Notes: generated by a model not told the origin, from the sequence alone. Shown: positions 1 to 8,062, numbered from the stretch's first letter. The stretch: DNA of 61,857 nt from Thalassotalea sp. (GCA_022448425.1 JAKVCY010000086.1:1-61857); one strand, 5' to 3'. Numbers and translations: made by a program.

Positions 1-47
1 CTGGATAGCAGTTTCCAGCTGTCATCTGTTAGCATTAGTCTCGGCAT
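1..47 (-). CDS. Transposase N-terminus, IS5 family (partial, truncated by window edge)
   Basis: An ATG at 47-45 on the minus strand opens a frame that reads MPRLMLTDDSWKLLS and is still open at the first base of the window. This resembles the N-terminus of many IS5-family transposases, which start with a short basic stretch followed by LTDxxW. Only 15 codons are present, so no catalytic residue can be seen. It would catalyse movement of the insertion element interrupting tnsB. The call depends on a very short match and on its position 90 bp inside the presumed IS end. Confidence 0.5.
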   Translation of the reverse strand, partial: MPRLMLTDDSWKLLS

Positions 48-134
48 TTGGGAAAGTTAAATTGTTTTTTGGCGAAATCATTATAACCGACCCAATTGCT
101 GTTTACTTTTCATACCGCAAAGATCAACACGCTC
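1..134 (-). mobile_element. End of an IS5-family-like insertion sequence (partial, runs off the left edge)
   Basis: The tnsB reading frame stops matching its family at about 134. The sequence beyond begins GAGCGTGTTGATC (minus strand, from 134) and looks like an IS terminus followed by a short leader and a transposase start. The bases next to the junction read CTAG on the plus strand (134-137), compatible with the TA/YTAR targets used by IS5-family elements. Only one end is visible, so the inverted repeat and target duplication cannot be confirmed. The IS5 assignment comes from the start of the transposase. Confidence 0.6.
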
Positions 135-1167
135 TAGTTATTTCAAAGCCATATTCTTTACAAAACTTAACTTTATCTGTCATAGCCATTGCTAGCGACT
201 GTATTGCAGCGATATATGATGCATTTTCAAATCCTACGTAGAAGCCAGCAACCATTCGACTGAAAACATCTTTAACCATATATATTACTGGGCGACCAAC
301 AATATTGGCTCTGTCACTATCTGAGACTAAATAAATATCAGCAATTGTCGCGTCTATTTCGTATCGAGAACCAGGTCCAAGTACTTGCGTATTGGCTGTA
401 CTACTTAGTGGTTTTACGTCTTTATTGTATTCAATTCGAGATACTCGCTTTTGGATTCTACCTACCTGTTGGTACTCCCGTTTATAAAAATGCATCATTT
501 GCCAATTAGTCGGAATTTCTTCTTCTGGAGTATTCGGAAAGTGGTTTTCATACAAAGATTTAAATCTTCGGTGAGCATAGGGAAATGAGTAACCTTTATC
601 AGTTAACAAGTACTTATCTATTGCAATTCGAAATAGCCTTTCAATAAATGAGTCAATGATTGCACCGGTACCAGGCATATACTTCCTTGGTCGGCCAAGT
701 TTCTTATTGGTGGCAATGCGCTTTTTGCCTTTTGCTCCTGAATTTTTGTAATCAGGAAGAAGAGCATTTTGGGTTTGCCCTCGTTGCCAATACCGACGAG
801 CTAAGCGATAAAGCGTTTGTTTAGTCGAACCTTGCTTTTCAATAATTTGATTAATAATTGCAGAGCGCGATTTAGCAAGATAAAACTCAGGTGATTCCAC
901 TAAAGGCTTTATCAACTGATAGTTGTTATCTCGTTTTGTTTTTGCAATTGTACCTTCTTCTGGGGTTTGAAAAGCAAGTTCAGAATAGGGATCATCGACT
1001 CGAGTTAAAGCCTCTTCATCAATAGCAAGCTCCAGTTCCTTTTTATTTACCAACTGAGGGAATGCGGAAGTATTATCTAATGCAATCCATATCAGGTGAT
1101 CGGGCATCAGCATTAACACTCTAAAAGGCACTTCGTTGTACTCAACAACCTCATTGATTTGAAACAC
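124..1167 (-). pseudogene. tnsB: TnsB-like Tn7 transposase, 5' part only, interrupted by an insertion sequence
   Basis: TnsB is the DDE recombinase of Tn7-like elements; it binds the transposon ends and makes the 3'-strand cuts and joins, working with TnsA and the ATPase TnsC. The full protein is about 700 residues; this frame gives 347. Residues about 100-130 look like a helix-turn-helix, a GRP motif lies near 159, and the first catalytic aspartate is D272 (Tn7 TnsB D273) in the IDATIAD motif. The two later acidic residues (Tn7 D361 and E396) are missing because the frame runs into foreign sequence after GFEIT and stops within eight codons. The start overlaps the end of tnsA by 17 bases, as in Tn7, suggesting translational coupling. 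The interruption should abolish transposition unless another copy supplies TnsB. Confidence 0.85.
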
Positions 1168-1978
1168 GGTAAGCCTCCTGCAACAATTTGGCTGTTCCTG
1201 TTTTTAATTGCTTTGCCTTTAATTTTGACGCTAGGACAAAAATATCAAATGTAAAACAGCGTTTAGCCAATAAGTGCCTAACTTCTGCTAATGACTCACC
1301 AACTTGAAGTTCATATGCTATATCTAAGTTCTTACAAATATCGATGATGTTTTTATTGGGGCTCTGAGAAAAGTGATGTTCATAATAATCAACGCGCTGA
1401 ATTAATAACTCCATATCTATTTCGTCGCGCTGGGCAGGGTACAACCATTTAATATTTTTGATGACGGTTTCAGGTATATCCCTCTCAGTTATCAAAAACC
1501 ATGGTACTTCTTTCAACTGCCAATATCTTCGTTCTAACTCTAATTTTTCAATTGTTCGAGCATCACTCAATGCTTCTGAATGCTTTACTTGGAGTACAAA
1601 TTTAGGCTGCTTAGGATCTTGAGAGTTAACAAGAAAATCTGAAGACATATACTGCATAACGCCAGATAAACTGGGGTGGTCAATACCAGATTCTAAAGCT
1701 ATTTGCCGTGTAATTTCTATTTCTAATGGAAATTGTTCTCGAACTTGTAAAACGTCTTGATGCCACTCGAGTAATAAAAAAACTGCAAGCTCTATATCTG
1801 AAAGCAAATGATGGGTACGTTGTGATTTATGGCCAAATACTCTATGAACTCGACCATCAGAAGGTAAGTCCCTAACAGTTATCCAAGGCTTATACTCTGA
1901 ATGTTGACCAGAGCCTCGACCTTCTTTAATCCATTTATTGTTTTTAGCCTCCGAGTTTCCTAATTTTCTCGATGCCAT
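1151..1978 (-). CDS. tnsA: TnsA endonuclease of a Tn7-like transposon
   Basis: TnsA makes the 5'-strand cuts at Tn7-type ends, which together with TnsB gives full excision and cut-and-paste transposition. The 275-residue length matches Tn7 TnsA (273). The four catalytic-core residues known for Tn7 TnsA fall at the same numbers here: E63 (SDIELAVF), D114 (MSSDF), and Q130/K132 in the VLQVKH motif. The protein therefore looks intact and active. The ATG at 1978 has an AAGGCGG ribosome-binding site six bases upstream. The gene reads inward from the transposon end at 2096, in the same direction as glmS. Its promoter overlaps the innermost TnsB-site-like repeat, and its leader can form a hairpin over the ribosome-binding site. 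Confidence 0.92.
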   Translation of the reverse strand: MASRKLGNSEAKNNKWIKEGRGSGQHSEYKPWITVRDLPSDGRVHRVFGHKSQRTHHLLSDIELAVFLLLEWHQDVLQVREQFPLEIEITRQIALESGIDHPSLSGVMQYMSSDFLVNSQDPKQPKFVLQVKHSEALSDARTIEKLELERRYWQLKEVPWFLITERDIPETVIKNIKWLYPAQRDEIDMELLIQRVDYYEHHFSQSPNKNIIDICKNLDIAYELQVGESLAEVRHLLAKRCFTFDIFVLASKLKAKQLKTGTAKLLQEAYRVSNQ

Positions 1979-1981
1979 AAA

Positions 1982-2028
1982 AAACCGCCTTTTTTATGCT
2001 CATAAATTAAGCATAGATAAGACGGTTT
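1982..2028 (-). promoter_or_regulatory. Hairpin in the tnsA leader covering the ribosome-binding site
   Basis: On the minus strand, AAACCGTCTT (2028-2019) pairs with AAGGCGGTTT (1991-1982) over ten positions, one being G-U. An inner stem TATGCT (2015-2010) pairs with AGCATA (2000-1995) around a nine-base loop. The 3' outer arm contains the tnsA ribosome-binding site. The 5' outer arm and the -10 box lie upstream of the predicted transcription start (about 2003), so only transcripts entering from upstream, such as glmS read-through, would carry both arms. The pairing is read directly; the regulatory role is inference. Confidence 0.6.
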
Positions 2029-2038
2029 CAGTATGCAA
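2010..2038 (-). promoter_or_regulatory. Predicted sigma70 promoter of tnsAB
   Basis: On the minus strand TTGCAT (2038-2033) and TATGCT (2015-2010) are separated by exactly 17 bases, giving a predicted start near 2003, about 25 bases before the tnsA ATG. The -35 box lies within the innermost 20-bp repeat (2031-2050), a presumed TnsB site, so TnsB could repress its own operon as known for Tn7. Confidence 0.6.
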
Positions 2039-2090
2039 CTTTATTACCCAGTATGATACTTTAATACTTAGTATGATACTTTATTACTCT
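2031..2090 (-). repeat. Three tandem 20-bp repeats, presumed TnsB-binding sites at the transposon tip
   Basis: The plus strand shows three contiguous 20-base units at 2031-2050, 2051-2070 and 2071-2090, each starting GTATGMWACTTTA and ending in variable bases. The two outer units share GTATGATACTTTA exactly. Tn7 right ends carry closely packed or overlapping TnsB sites of about 22 bp, and these repeats occupy that position. No clear fourth unit is visible towards tnsA. Confidence 0.8.
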
Positions 2091-2123
2091 CCCACACACC
2101 CGTCAGAACTAATTAACAGATTA
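2091..2123 (-). other. attTn7 junction: glmS stop codon to transposon terminus
   Basis: The glmS stop codon is at 2123-2121. Counting down the minus strand, the transposon tip TGTGGG begins at 2096, 24 bases after the stop. Tn7 inserts about 23-25 bases past glmS, and its terminus also begins TGTGGG. The five bases 2101-2097 would be the target duplication, but the other end of the element is outside the window so this cannot be confirmed. A shift of two bases (TGTGTGGG from 2098) is possible. Confidence 0.8.
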
Positions 2124-3953
2124 CTCAACCGTTACAGATTTAGCTAAGTTGCGAGGTTGATCAACGTCAGTACCTTTAATAATTGCAACGTAGTAAGACA
2201 ATAGCTGCAATGGTAAGGTGTAAACGATTGGCGCGATCAAATCGTCACAGTGAGGAATGTTAATCACCTTCATTGTGTCATCGCTTTCAAACTTAGCAGC
2301 GCTATCAGCAAATACATACATTAAGCCGCCACGGGCACGCACTTCTTCAACGTTTGATTTTAACTTTTCAATCAGGTCGTTTTTCGGCGCAACCACGATA
2401 ACAGGCATTTCTGCGTCGATAAGCGCTAAAGGACCATGTTTTAATTCACCAGCGGCATAAGCTTCTGCGTGAATATAAGAAATTTCTTTTAGCTTAAGCG
2501 CACCTTCCATCGCAATTGGGTATTGATCGCCACGGCCAAGGAATAACGAGTGATGCTTATCAGCGAAGTCTTCAGCTAAATCTTCGATTTCGTCAGCTAA
2601 AGCAAATGTCTCTTCTATCTTGTTTGGTAGCGTGACAAGCGCTTGCGCCATCGTTTTCTGGTTGTCAGCGCTCATACCGTGATGTTTACCAAGCGCCAGT
2701 GTCATCATCATTAAACCAACAAGTTGGGTTGTGAATGCTTTGGTAGAAGCAACACCAATTTCCGCACCTGCTTTGGTCATAAAGGCAAGATCAGACTCAC
2801 GCACTAAGCTCGAACCTGGGACGTTACATATCGTTAAACTAGCGCGGTAGCCAAGTTCTTTCGCTAAACGAAGTGCCGCAAGCGTGTCAGCAGTTTCGCC
2901 AGATTGTGAAATGGTTACTAGTAAAGCATTTTTTGGCACATGTGATTTGCGGTAGCGGAACTCACTGGCAATCTCAACATTACATGATACGCCTGCATAT
3001 GCTTCCAACCAGTAACGAGCCACCATACCTGAATGGTAACTGGTACCACACGCAATGATCTGTACATGCTGAACTTCTTTGAAGATGTCATCAGCGCCAT
3101 CACCGAAGGTTTCAGCATCTAGCTCCCCACCAAGCAAACGACCTTCAAGCGTGTTGCGTATAGCAGATGGCTGTTCGTGAATCTCTTTTAACATGTAGTG
3201 CCGGTATTCGCCTTTATCGCCAGCATCATGACTTACTTCTGACTCTTTTGCTTCGCGAATAACTGGGTTGCCATCGATGTCGAAAATATTTACTTCAAAG
3301 CGTGTTACTTCAGCTACATCACCTTCTTCTAGGAATGCAAACTTACGTGTAACAGGTAACAACGCCATCATGTCTGAAGCAATAAAGTTTTCACCTAAGC
3401 CATAACCGATAACAAGCGGACTGCCAGAGCGCGCAACAACAACGCGTTCTTTGTCATTTGTATCCATGATAGTTGTACCGTAAGCACCTTCTAACTGCTT
3501 AACCGCACTTTGCACTGCTGAAAATAGGGTGTCGTGGCTTTTTAATTCGTGGTGAACAAGGTGGGCAATTACTTCGGTATCTGTTTCAGAAATAAATACG
3601 TAACCAAGTGACTTTAATTTTGTTCTAAGTTCTTCATGATTCTCAATAATACCGTTGTGAACAACCGCAATATTGCCACTTGAAATATGTGGATGCGCAT
3701 TTTCTTCACTCGGCGCACCATGAGTTGCCCAGCGGGTGTGAGCAATACCGGTGCCGCCTACAAGTGGAGTTTCAGTAATTGCATCAGCTAATGCTTGCAC
3801 TTTACCTAGGCGTCTAACACGCTGTAGTTGGTTATCACCATCAATGACCGCGACACCTGCTGAATCGTAACCGCGGTATTCTAATCTTTTAAGTCCTTCA
3901 ACGAGAATCGTTGCTACGTCTCGTTGCGCTACTGCACCTACAATGCCACACAT
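2121..3953 (-). CDS. glmS: Glutamine-fructose-6-phosphate aminotransferase (isomerising)
   Basis: GlmS makes glucosamine-6-phosphate from fructose-6-phosphate and glutamine, the first step towards UDP-GlcNAc for peptidoglycan and lipopolysaccharide; GlmU, at 9773-11137, acts two steps later. The 610-residue length is typical. The N-terminal glutaminase domain starts with nucleophile Cys2 (MCGIVGA) and shows the RWATHG and HNGI motifs. Two SIS sugar-isomerase domains follow, with CGTSYHSG and SQSGETADT. The C-terminus ends NLAKSVTVE, whose DNA is the conserved recognition region used by Tn7 target proteins. The start is 15 bases after the DeoR-type gene, so the two are probably co-transcribed. 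Confidence 0.97.
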   Translation of the reverse strand: MCGIVGAVAQRDVATILVEGLKRLEYRGYDSAGVAVIDGDNQLQRVRRLGKVQALADAITETPLVGGTGIAHTRWATHGAPSEENAHPHISSGNIAVVHNGIIENHEELRTKLKSLGYVFISETDTEVIAHLVHHELKSHDTLFSAVQSAVKQLEGAYGTTIMDTNDKERVVVARSGSPLVIGYGLGENFIASDMMALLPVTRKFAFLEEGDVAEVTRFEVNIFDIDGNPVIREAKESEVSHDAGDKGEYRHYMLKEIHEQPSAIRNTLEGRLLGGELDAETFGDGADDIFKEVQHVQIIACGTSYHSGMVARYWLEAYAGVSCNVEIASEFRYRKSHVPKNALLVTISQSGETADTLAALRLAKELGYRASLTICNVPGSSLVRESDLAFMTKAGAEIGVASTKAFTTQLVGLMMMTLALGKHHGMSADNQKTMAQALVTLPNKIEETFALADEIEDLAEDFADKHHSLFLGRGDQYPIAMEGALKLKEISYIHAEAYAAGELKHGPLALIDAEMPVIVVAPKNDLIEKLKSNVEEVRARGGLMYVFADSAAKFESDDTMKVINIPHCDDLIAPIVYTLPLQLLSYYVAIIKGTDVDQPRNLAKSVTVE

Positions 3954-3968
3954 AATAGTATTCCTTGG

Positions 3969-4736
3969 TTATTTATTTCTTGCACAGATAACGGTTATAC
4001 CTTTCGTTTCTAGTGCTTGTTTAATTTCATTTGGCAAACCATCATCCGTTATTAAGGTATGGACCATTTGCCATGGTAATTCTAGATTTGGGATTCGACG
4101 CCCAATTTTCTCCGACTCCACCATCACGATAACTTCTCGAGCAACTTCCGCCATGGTTTTACTCAAGCCAATGAGTTCGTTGAACGTAGTAGTGCCCCGG
4201 TCTATATCTATGCCATCGGCACCGATAAAAAGCTGATCAAAATCGTATGAACGAAGCACTTGCTCGGCTACTTGCCCCTGAAAAGACTCAGACGCGCTGT
4301 CCCATGTACCGCCGGTCATTAAAAGTGTTGGTTCGTTTTCAAGCTCATTCAACTTGGCCGCGACAGAAATCGCATTTGTCATCACCACCAAACCTTTCTT
4401 ATCCGCTAGATGGTTCACCATAGTAGATGTCGTTCTACCGCTATCAATGATAACGCGATAGTGATCTTTAATTAGCTTAGCAGCTGCCGACGCAATCAGC
4501 TCTTTCTGATGTGACACGTTAGCCGTTGAAGATTCAACAATTTCTTTCGGTAACGAAACTGCGCCACCATAGCGTCTTAATAATAAGCCACTCTTCTCCA
4601 AAGCAGCCAAATCCTTTCGAATCGTAACTTCTGAAGTTTCAAATTGTTTAGCTAGGTCATCAACGCTTACCTCACCAAGCGAATTAACTTCACTAAGGAT
4701 AGTATGTCGTCGTTGTTGAGTATTTCGTTTTGACAT
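3969..4736 (-). CDS. DeoR/GlpR-family transcriptional regulator upstream of glmS
   Basis: A 255-residue DeoR-family regulator. The N-terminal winged helix-turn-helix (residues about 8-60) contains the family pattern DLAKQFETSEVTIRKDLAAL followed by RRYGGA. The C-terminal sugar-phosphate sensor domain shows DSGRTTS, MTGG and FIGADGID. The family usually binds phosphorylated sugars, and position directly before glmS suggests it senses an amino-sugar phosphate and controls glmS. That role is inference from context. A candidate operator lies just upstream of its ATG. It is not close enough to any named regulator for me to give a symbol. Confidence 0.9.
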   Translation of the reverse strand: MSKRNTQQRRHTILSEVNSLGEVSVDDLAKQFETSEVTIRKDLAALEKSGLLLRRYGGAVSLPKEIVESSTANVSHQKELIASAAAKLIKDHYRVIIDSGRTTSTMVNHLADKKGLVVMTNAISVAAKLNELENEPTLLMTGGTWDSASESFQGQVAEQVLRSYDFDQLFIGADGIDIDRGTTTFNELIGLSKTMAEVAREVIVMVESEKIGRRIPNLELPWQMVHTLITDDGLPNEIKQALETKGITVICARNK

Positions 4737-4742
4737 TAAAAG

Positions 4743-4767
4743 CTTTCTTTAAGTTTCGTTTCGAAAG
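4743..4767. promoter_or_regulatory. Candidate operator for the DeoR-type regulator
   Basis: The gap between the divergent genes holds CTTTCTTT (4743-4750) followed by AAGTTTCGTTTCGAAAG (4751-4767). Repeated TTTCNTTT units are typical of DeoR/AgaR-type operators. The site lies a few bases upstream of the regulator's start codon, consistent with autorepression of the regulator-glmS operon. No binding evidence is available. Confidence 0.4.
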
Positions 4768-4915
4768 ATTTTAGTTAAAAATACAATAAAGTCAAATAGT
4801 GATTAAAACTTACTCAACAATAAAGTGATCCGCACATGTAGATATTTAGTAAAATAGGCGGTAAATTGATTGTCTTATTTATATTACAATAATAAATTAC
4901 TCTACAGGCAATACC

Positions 4916-6223
4916 ATGACAAAACCAATACTACAGCTTATATCACTCCTTGTGATGCTGGAGATAACCACCGTAAACGCCGCTGAACAACTGTACTCAT
5001 CACAACCGAGTGTTATGCCGGAACTGGCGAAAAAGGGGACTTACGCCGTTGGTGTTCAAACAACAGAAATTGTGAACAAAAACGCCTTTAACCATCACGA
5101 CTTTAATGGCAGTTACCAGAGAAAATTAACGGTTGAAGTTTGGTACCCAACAGATGCCAAAGCAAATACCAAAGCTAAAAACAAAGCAACTTACAAAGCC
5201 GTAACAAGAACGCATCAGCCGTTTGAAGTTGCTGGGCAAGCTTACAGAGAAGCAACGCCACTAGTACTTAAAAACGATAAAAACAAATTTCCATTTGTGG
5301 CTTTATCACACGGATATACAGGCCACAGAACGTTAATGTTCTATTTGGCAGAACATTTAGCAAGTCATGGCTACGTTGTTGCTTCAATTGACCATACAGA
5401 TTCAACAACGGCAGAAATAGACGCTGCAAAAGCGCCAATGGCGGGCTTTATTAGCACCTTAATTCACCGTAGTCGTGATCAACAGTTTACGCTCGATTAC
5501 TTTAGAAACAGCGCTAGCCCAATAAGTAAAATGACTGACTTTGATAATGCTTCGGTTATTGGTTATTCGATGGGAGGCTTTGGTGCAATTAATACAGTAG
5601 GTGGTTGTTACGATATAGCTGCAGCCAACTTAATTGCGATCGGCATGCCAAAAGAGTACGCGGAACAATTAGCACCTATTTTTCAGTTTTGTAATGCAGG
5701 TAGAGAAAGCAGAGATCCAAGTTGGAAGGCCATGGTTGCACTTGCTCCTTGGGGACAAGAATACAACCTTCACCAAGCTAAATCACTTGCAGAGCTAGAC
5801 CTACCATCGCTATACATAACTGGCGATCATGATGATATCTCAGGCTATGAGCATGGTGTTAAGAAGCTCTTTGAACAAACTAGTAAAGAAGACAACTACT
5901 TATTAGTTTACAAAAATGCACGCCACAATGTTGCTCCTCACCCAGCACCACAAGCTGCATATAACAATGATGTCGATCTTGGCCATTACTTCGAACCAAG
6001 CTGGAATATGCAGCAACTCAACCGCTTCAATCAGCACTTTGTTTTAGCATTTATCAATTGTCACGTTAAAAATAAAAGTTGTGAGTACTTACCAACCACC
6101 AATAACGGAACACAAGTTAAAAAAGCCGATGGTAGTTACACAAAAGCTTGGCCTGGCATGCCGGAGCGTTGGACGACAGGATTGGAATTCCATCGTGCAA
6201 GTTCAAAGCCGAATGCAAACTAG
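4916..6223 (+). CDS. Secreted alpha/beta hydrolase, PAF-acetylhydrolase/dienelactone-hydrolase-like
   Basis: A 435-residue protein with a cleavable signal peptide (about residues 1-22, cut near VNA-AE), so it acts in the periplasm or outside the cell. The alpha/beta-hydrolase fold is shown by the LSHGYTG oxyanion region (about 130-136), nucleophile Ser218 in GYSMGG, a likely acid at D305 or D307 (ITGDHDD) and a likely His337 (ARHNV). It resembles the family containing platelet-activating-factor acetylhydrolase-like and dienelactone-hydrolase-like enzymes; the substrate cannot be told and I give no symbol. It is transcribed divergently from the regulator-glmS operon. A terminator-like inverted repeat follows at 6251-6316. 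Confidence 0.8.
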   Translation: MTKPILQLISLLVMLEITTVNAAEQLYSSQPSVMPELAKKGTYAVGVQTTEIVNKNAFNHHDFNGSYQRKLTVEVWYPTDAKANTKAKNKATYKAVTRTHQPFEVAGQAYREATPLVLKNDKNKFPFVALSHGYTGHRTLMFYLAEHLASHGYVVASIDHTDSTTAEIDAAKAPMAGFISTLIHRSRDQQFTLDYFRNSASPISKMTDFDNASVIGYSMGGFGAINTVGGCYDIAAANLIAIGMPKEYAEQLAPIFQFCNAGRESRDPSWKAMVALAPWGQEYNLHQAKSLAELDLPSLYITGDHDDISGYEHGVKKLFEQTSKEDNYLLVYKNARHNVAPHPAPQAAYNNDVDLGHYFEPSWNMQQLNRFNQHFVLAFINCHVKNKSCEYLPTTNNGTQVKKADGSYTKAWPGMPERWTTGLEFHRASSKPNAN

Positions 6224-6250
6224 GGCAATAAAATTTATGCTATGAACTGA

Positions 6251-6316
6251 ATAACTATCCGCGTTTTAACGGTCAATACCAATAACCTATTACTGTTAAC
6301 CCGCTCGGATAGTTAT
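6251..6316 (+). promoter_or_regulatory. 11-bp inverted repeat ending just before the next start codon
   Basis: ATAACTATCCG (6251-6261) and CGGATAGTTAT (6306-6316) are perfect complements separated by 44 bases; the right arm ends two bases before the ATG at 6319. The loop includes a possible secondary pairing (GTTTTAAC with GTTAAC). In RNA the stem would bury the start region of the thioredoxin-like gene. It could also act as a weak terminator for the hydrolase gene. Confidence 0.45.
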
Positions 6317-6318
6317 TT

Positions 6319-6801
6319 ATGAAATCACTTGTCACTCTGTTGCTGACTACACTACTTTTTTCATTTAGTACGCTTGCTGAAGAAAACACAAATTCTGTTC
6401 CTAATTGGTCGCTGAATACTCAATACGGCGAGACCATAAACTGGAGCGAGTTCAAAGGAAAACCTGTCATTCTCCATTTTTGGGCAACTTGGTGTCCATA
6501 CTGCAAACGCCTACAGCCTAAGTTAGAAGAGCTGCAAAAACACTTTGCCGAGCAAGGCTCAACTATCGTTGCAGTTAGTTTTAATGAAGACCAGGGCGCC
6601 ACTCCCCAAGACGTCTTAACAGCTAGAGGTTATACCTTCAAAACTGCGGTCGATGGTGACAAACTAGCTGAGGATATGGGTGTGGTTGGTACACCGACAA
6701 CATTTTTCATTAATCGTGAAGGTGAAGTCGCCTTTAAATACACAAGTTCTGATATCAACGACCCTCGACTTGTCAAAGCCATGCAGTTGATTACAAAATA
6801 A
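6319..6801 (+). CDS. TlpA/ResA-type periplasmic thioredoxin-like protein
   Basis: A 160-residue exported thioredoxin-fold protein. Residues 1-20 form a signal peptide; the redox motif is C59-P-Y-C62 within FWATWCPYC, and the cis-proline loop is VGTPTTFF. These features place it among TlpA/ResA-like proteins, which exchange disulfides with periplasmic or outer-membrane partners, for example in cytochrome c maturation or oxidative protection. No dedicated partner gene is adjacent, so the substrate is unknown. No Shine-Dalgarno sequence is obvious; the start region lies within an inverted repeat. Confidence 0.88.
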   Translation: MKSLVTLLLTTLLFSFSTLAEENTNSVPNWSLNTQYGETINWSEFKGKPVILHFWATWCPYCKRLQPKLEELQKHFAEQGSTIVAVSFNEDQGATPQDVLTARGYTFKTAVDGDKLAEDMGVVGTPTTFFINREGEVAFKYTSSDINDPRLVKAMQLITK

Positions 6802-6862
6802 CTCTAATCCTAAAGGTACGTTAGTATCTACTAATTTACAGGTAGCTAGATTTTTAACATAG

Positions 6863-6913
6863 AAAAAGGTACAAGAAGTACAAGCATTTGCTTTTTACTT
6901 TTGTGCCTTTTTT
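6863..6913 (+). terminator. Intrinsic terminator of the thioredoxin-like gene, abutting mltC
   Basis: The arm at 6863-6880 pairs with 6896-6912 over about 17 positions, with one wobble and one bulge, and ends in a run of T. The mltC ATG follows four bases later, so the hairpin fills the place where an mltC leader and ribosome-binding site would be. Confidence 0.75.
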
Positions 6914-6916
6914 ATT

Positions 6917-8062
6917 ATGCGTTATTTGCTGTTAGTACTTTCTTTACTCTTCATTTTTGGTTGTAAAACCACCTCGTTTCAATCTGTAGCGGAAGTAGAA
7001 AAACTTGTAAAACAAGTAGAGAACAATCCACAAGACATTATCGGTATTGTCGAACAAACCAAGCGAAGTCAAACCGCTGTTCAATCAGACATTGCGCTTA
7101 TTAATGCTTTACTCAACGAACTGCGAAAGCTAGTCGCAAAGGAGTGGGGAGAAGACAACGCCGAGCTACCAAGCCGCAAAAAATATGTAAAGTACAGCAA
7201 CGATTATCAAGCACGCGCAATTGTCGACTTTGAGCAAGCAACCGTGACGGTAGAAACTATCGCGACTAGAAATACAAAAGAGAAGCTCAAACAAGCCATC
7301 GTCACTACATTATTAACGCCAGCAGACCCTAGGCTTAACGATATATTTTCTTCAGAGGCGCCAAAGCTTGGTAGTGAGCCATTTTTGTATCAACAAGTAC
7401 TTGATCAGGACAGCAAAGCTGTTCGTTATGCTTGGCGGGCTAACCGCTTTGCTGAATATTTAATGGATCATAATTTCTCGACACATAAACAGCATAGAAA
7501 AAAGATTTCCAAAGTTAACTTCAAGCTAGTCGCAGATCATCAACGATACAGACAATTACAATACAGCGAATATGTTATTGCAGCTTCAAAACAATACCAA
7601 ATATCGCCAGCACTCATTTACGCAATCATTGAAACGGAAAGTAGCTTTAACCCTTATGCGGTTAGCAGTGCTAATGCCTATGGTTTAATGCAGGTCGTGC
7701 CATCGACAGCCGGAAGAGATGTTTATCAAAAAATTAAGAATAGAGCAGGGCAACCAAGCAAGTCTACGTTATTTAACCCACGACAAAATATCGATATAGG
7801 TACAGCCTACCTACATATCCTCTACAAAAACTATCTTGCCAAGATCAATCACTCAACAAGCAAAGAGTATTCTGTTATTTCCGCATACAATGGTGGTGCA
7901 GGTAATGTATTAAAAACATTTGATAATGATAGAGATAGGGCTGTTAAGGATATTAATAGTCTACAACCAAAATCTGTGTACTGGGCATTAACGAATAAAC
8001 ACCCTTATGCTGAATCTCGCCGTTACCTTCAAAAAGTAACTAAGAATAAAACCAAGTACTAA
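6917..8062 (+). CDS. mltC: Membrane-bound lytic murein transglycosylase C
   Basis: MltC cleaves the glycan strands of peptidoglycan, forming 1,6-anhydromuramic ends, and is anchored in the outer membrane. The 381-residue protein has a lipoprotein signal with lipidation Cys16 (FIFGC), an MltC-type N-terminal domain (YVKYSNDYQARAIVDF resembles the E. coli region), and a C-terminal SLT domain with ETESSFNPYAVS carrying the catalytic glutamate, GLMQVVPSTAG and SAYNGGAG. The length is slightly above E. coli MltC (359). The ATG stands four bases after a terminator hairpin with no visible ribosome-binding site, which is odd for an otherwise well conserved start. Confidence 0.93.
   Translation: MRYLLLVLSLLFIFGCKTTSFQSVAEVEKLVKQVENNPQDIIGIVEQTKRSQTAVQSDIALINALLNELRKLVAKEWGEDNAELPSRKKYVKYSNDYQARAIVDFEQATVTVETIATRNTKEKLKQAIVTTLLTPADPRLNDIFSSEAPKLGSEPFLYQQVLDQDSKAVRYAWRANRFAEYLMDHNFSTHKQHRKKISKVNFKLVADHQRYRQLQYSEYVIAASKQYQISPALIYAIIETESSFNPYAVSSANAYGLMQVVPSTAGRDVYQKIKNRAGQPSKSTLFNPRQNIDIGTAYLHILYKNYLAKINHSTSKEYSVISAYNGGAGNVLKTFDNDRDRAVKDINSLQPKSVYWALTNKHPYAESRRYLQKVTKNKTKY

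Noticed and set aside
1938-2147. Open frame on the plus strand across the transposon end and glmS 3' end
   Set aside because: It runs through the tandem repeats and antisense to tnsA and glmS, with no ribosome-binding site or family resemblance.
4737-4915. Riboswitch or glmS ribozyme upstream of the regulator-glmS operon
   Set aside because: The gap is short and AT-rich with no glmS-ribozyme-like structure; only a repeat-type operator is visible.
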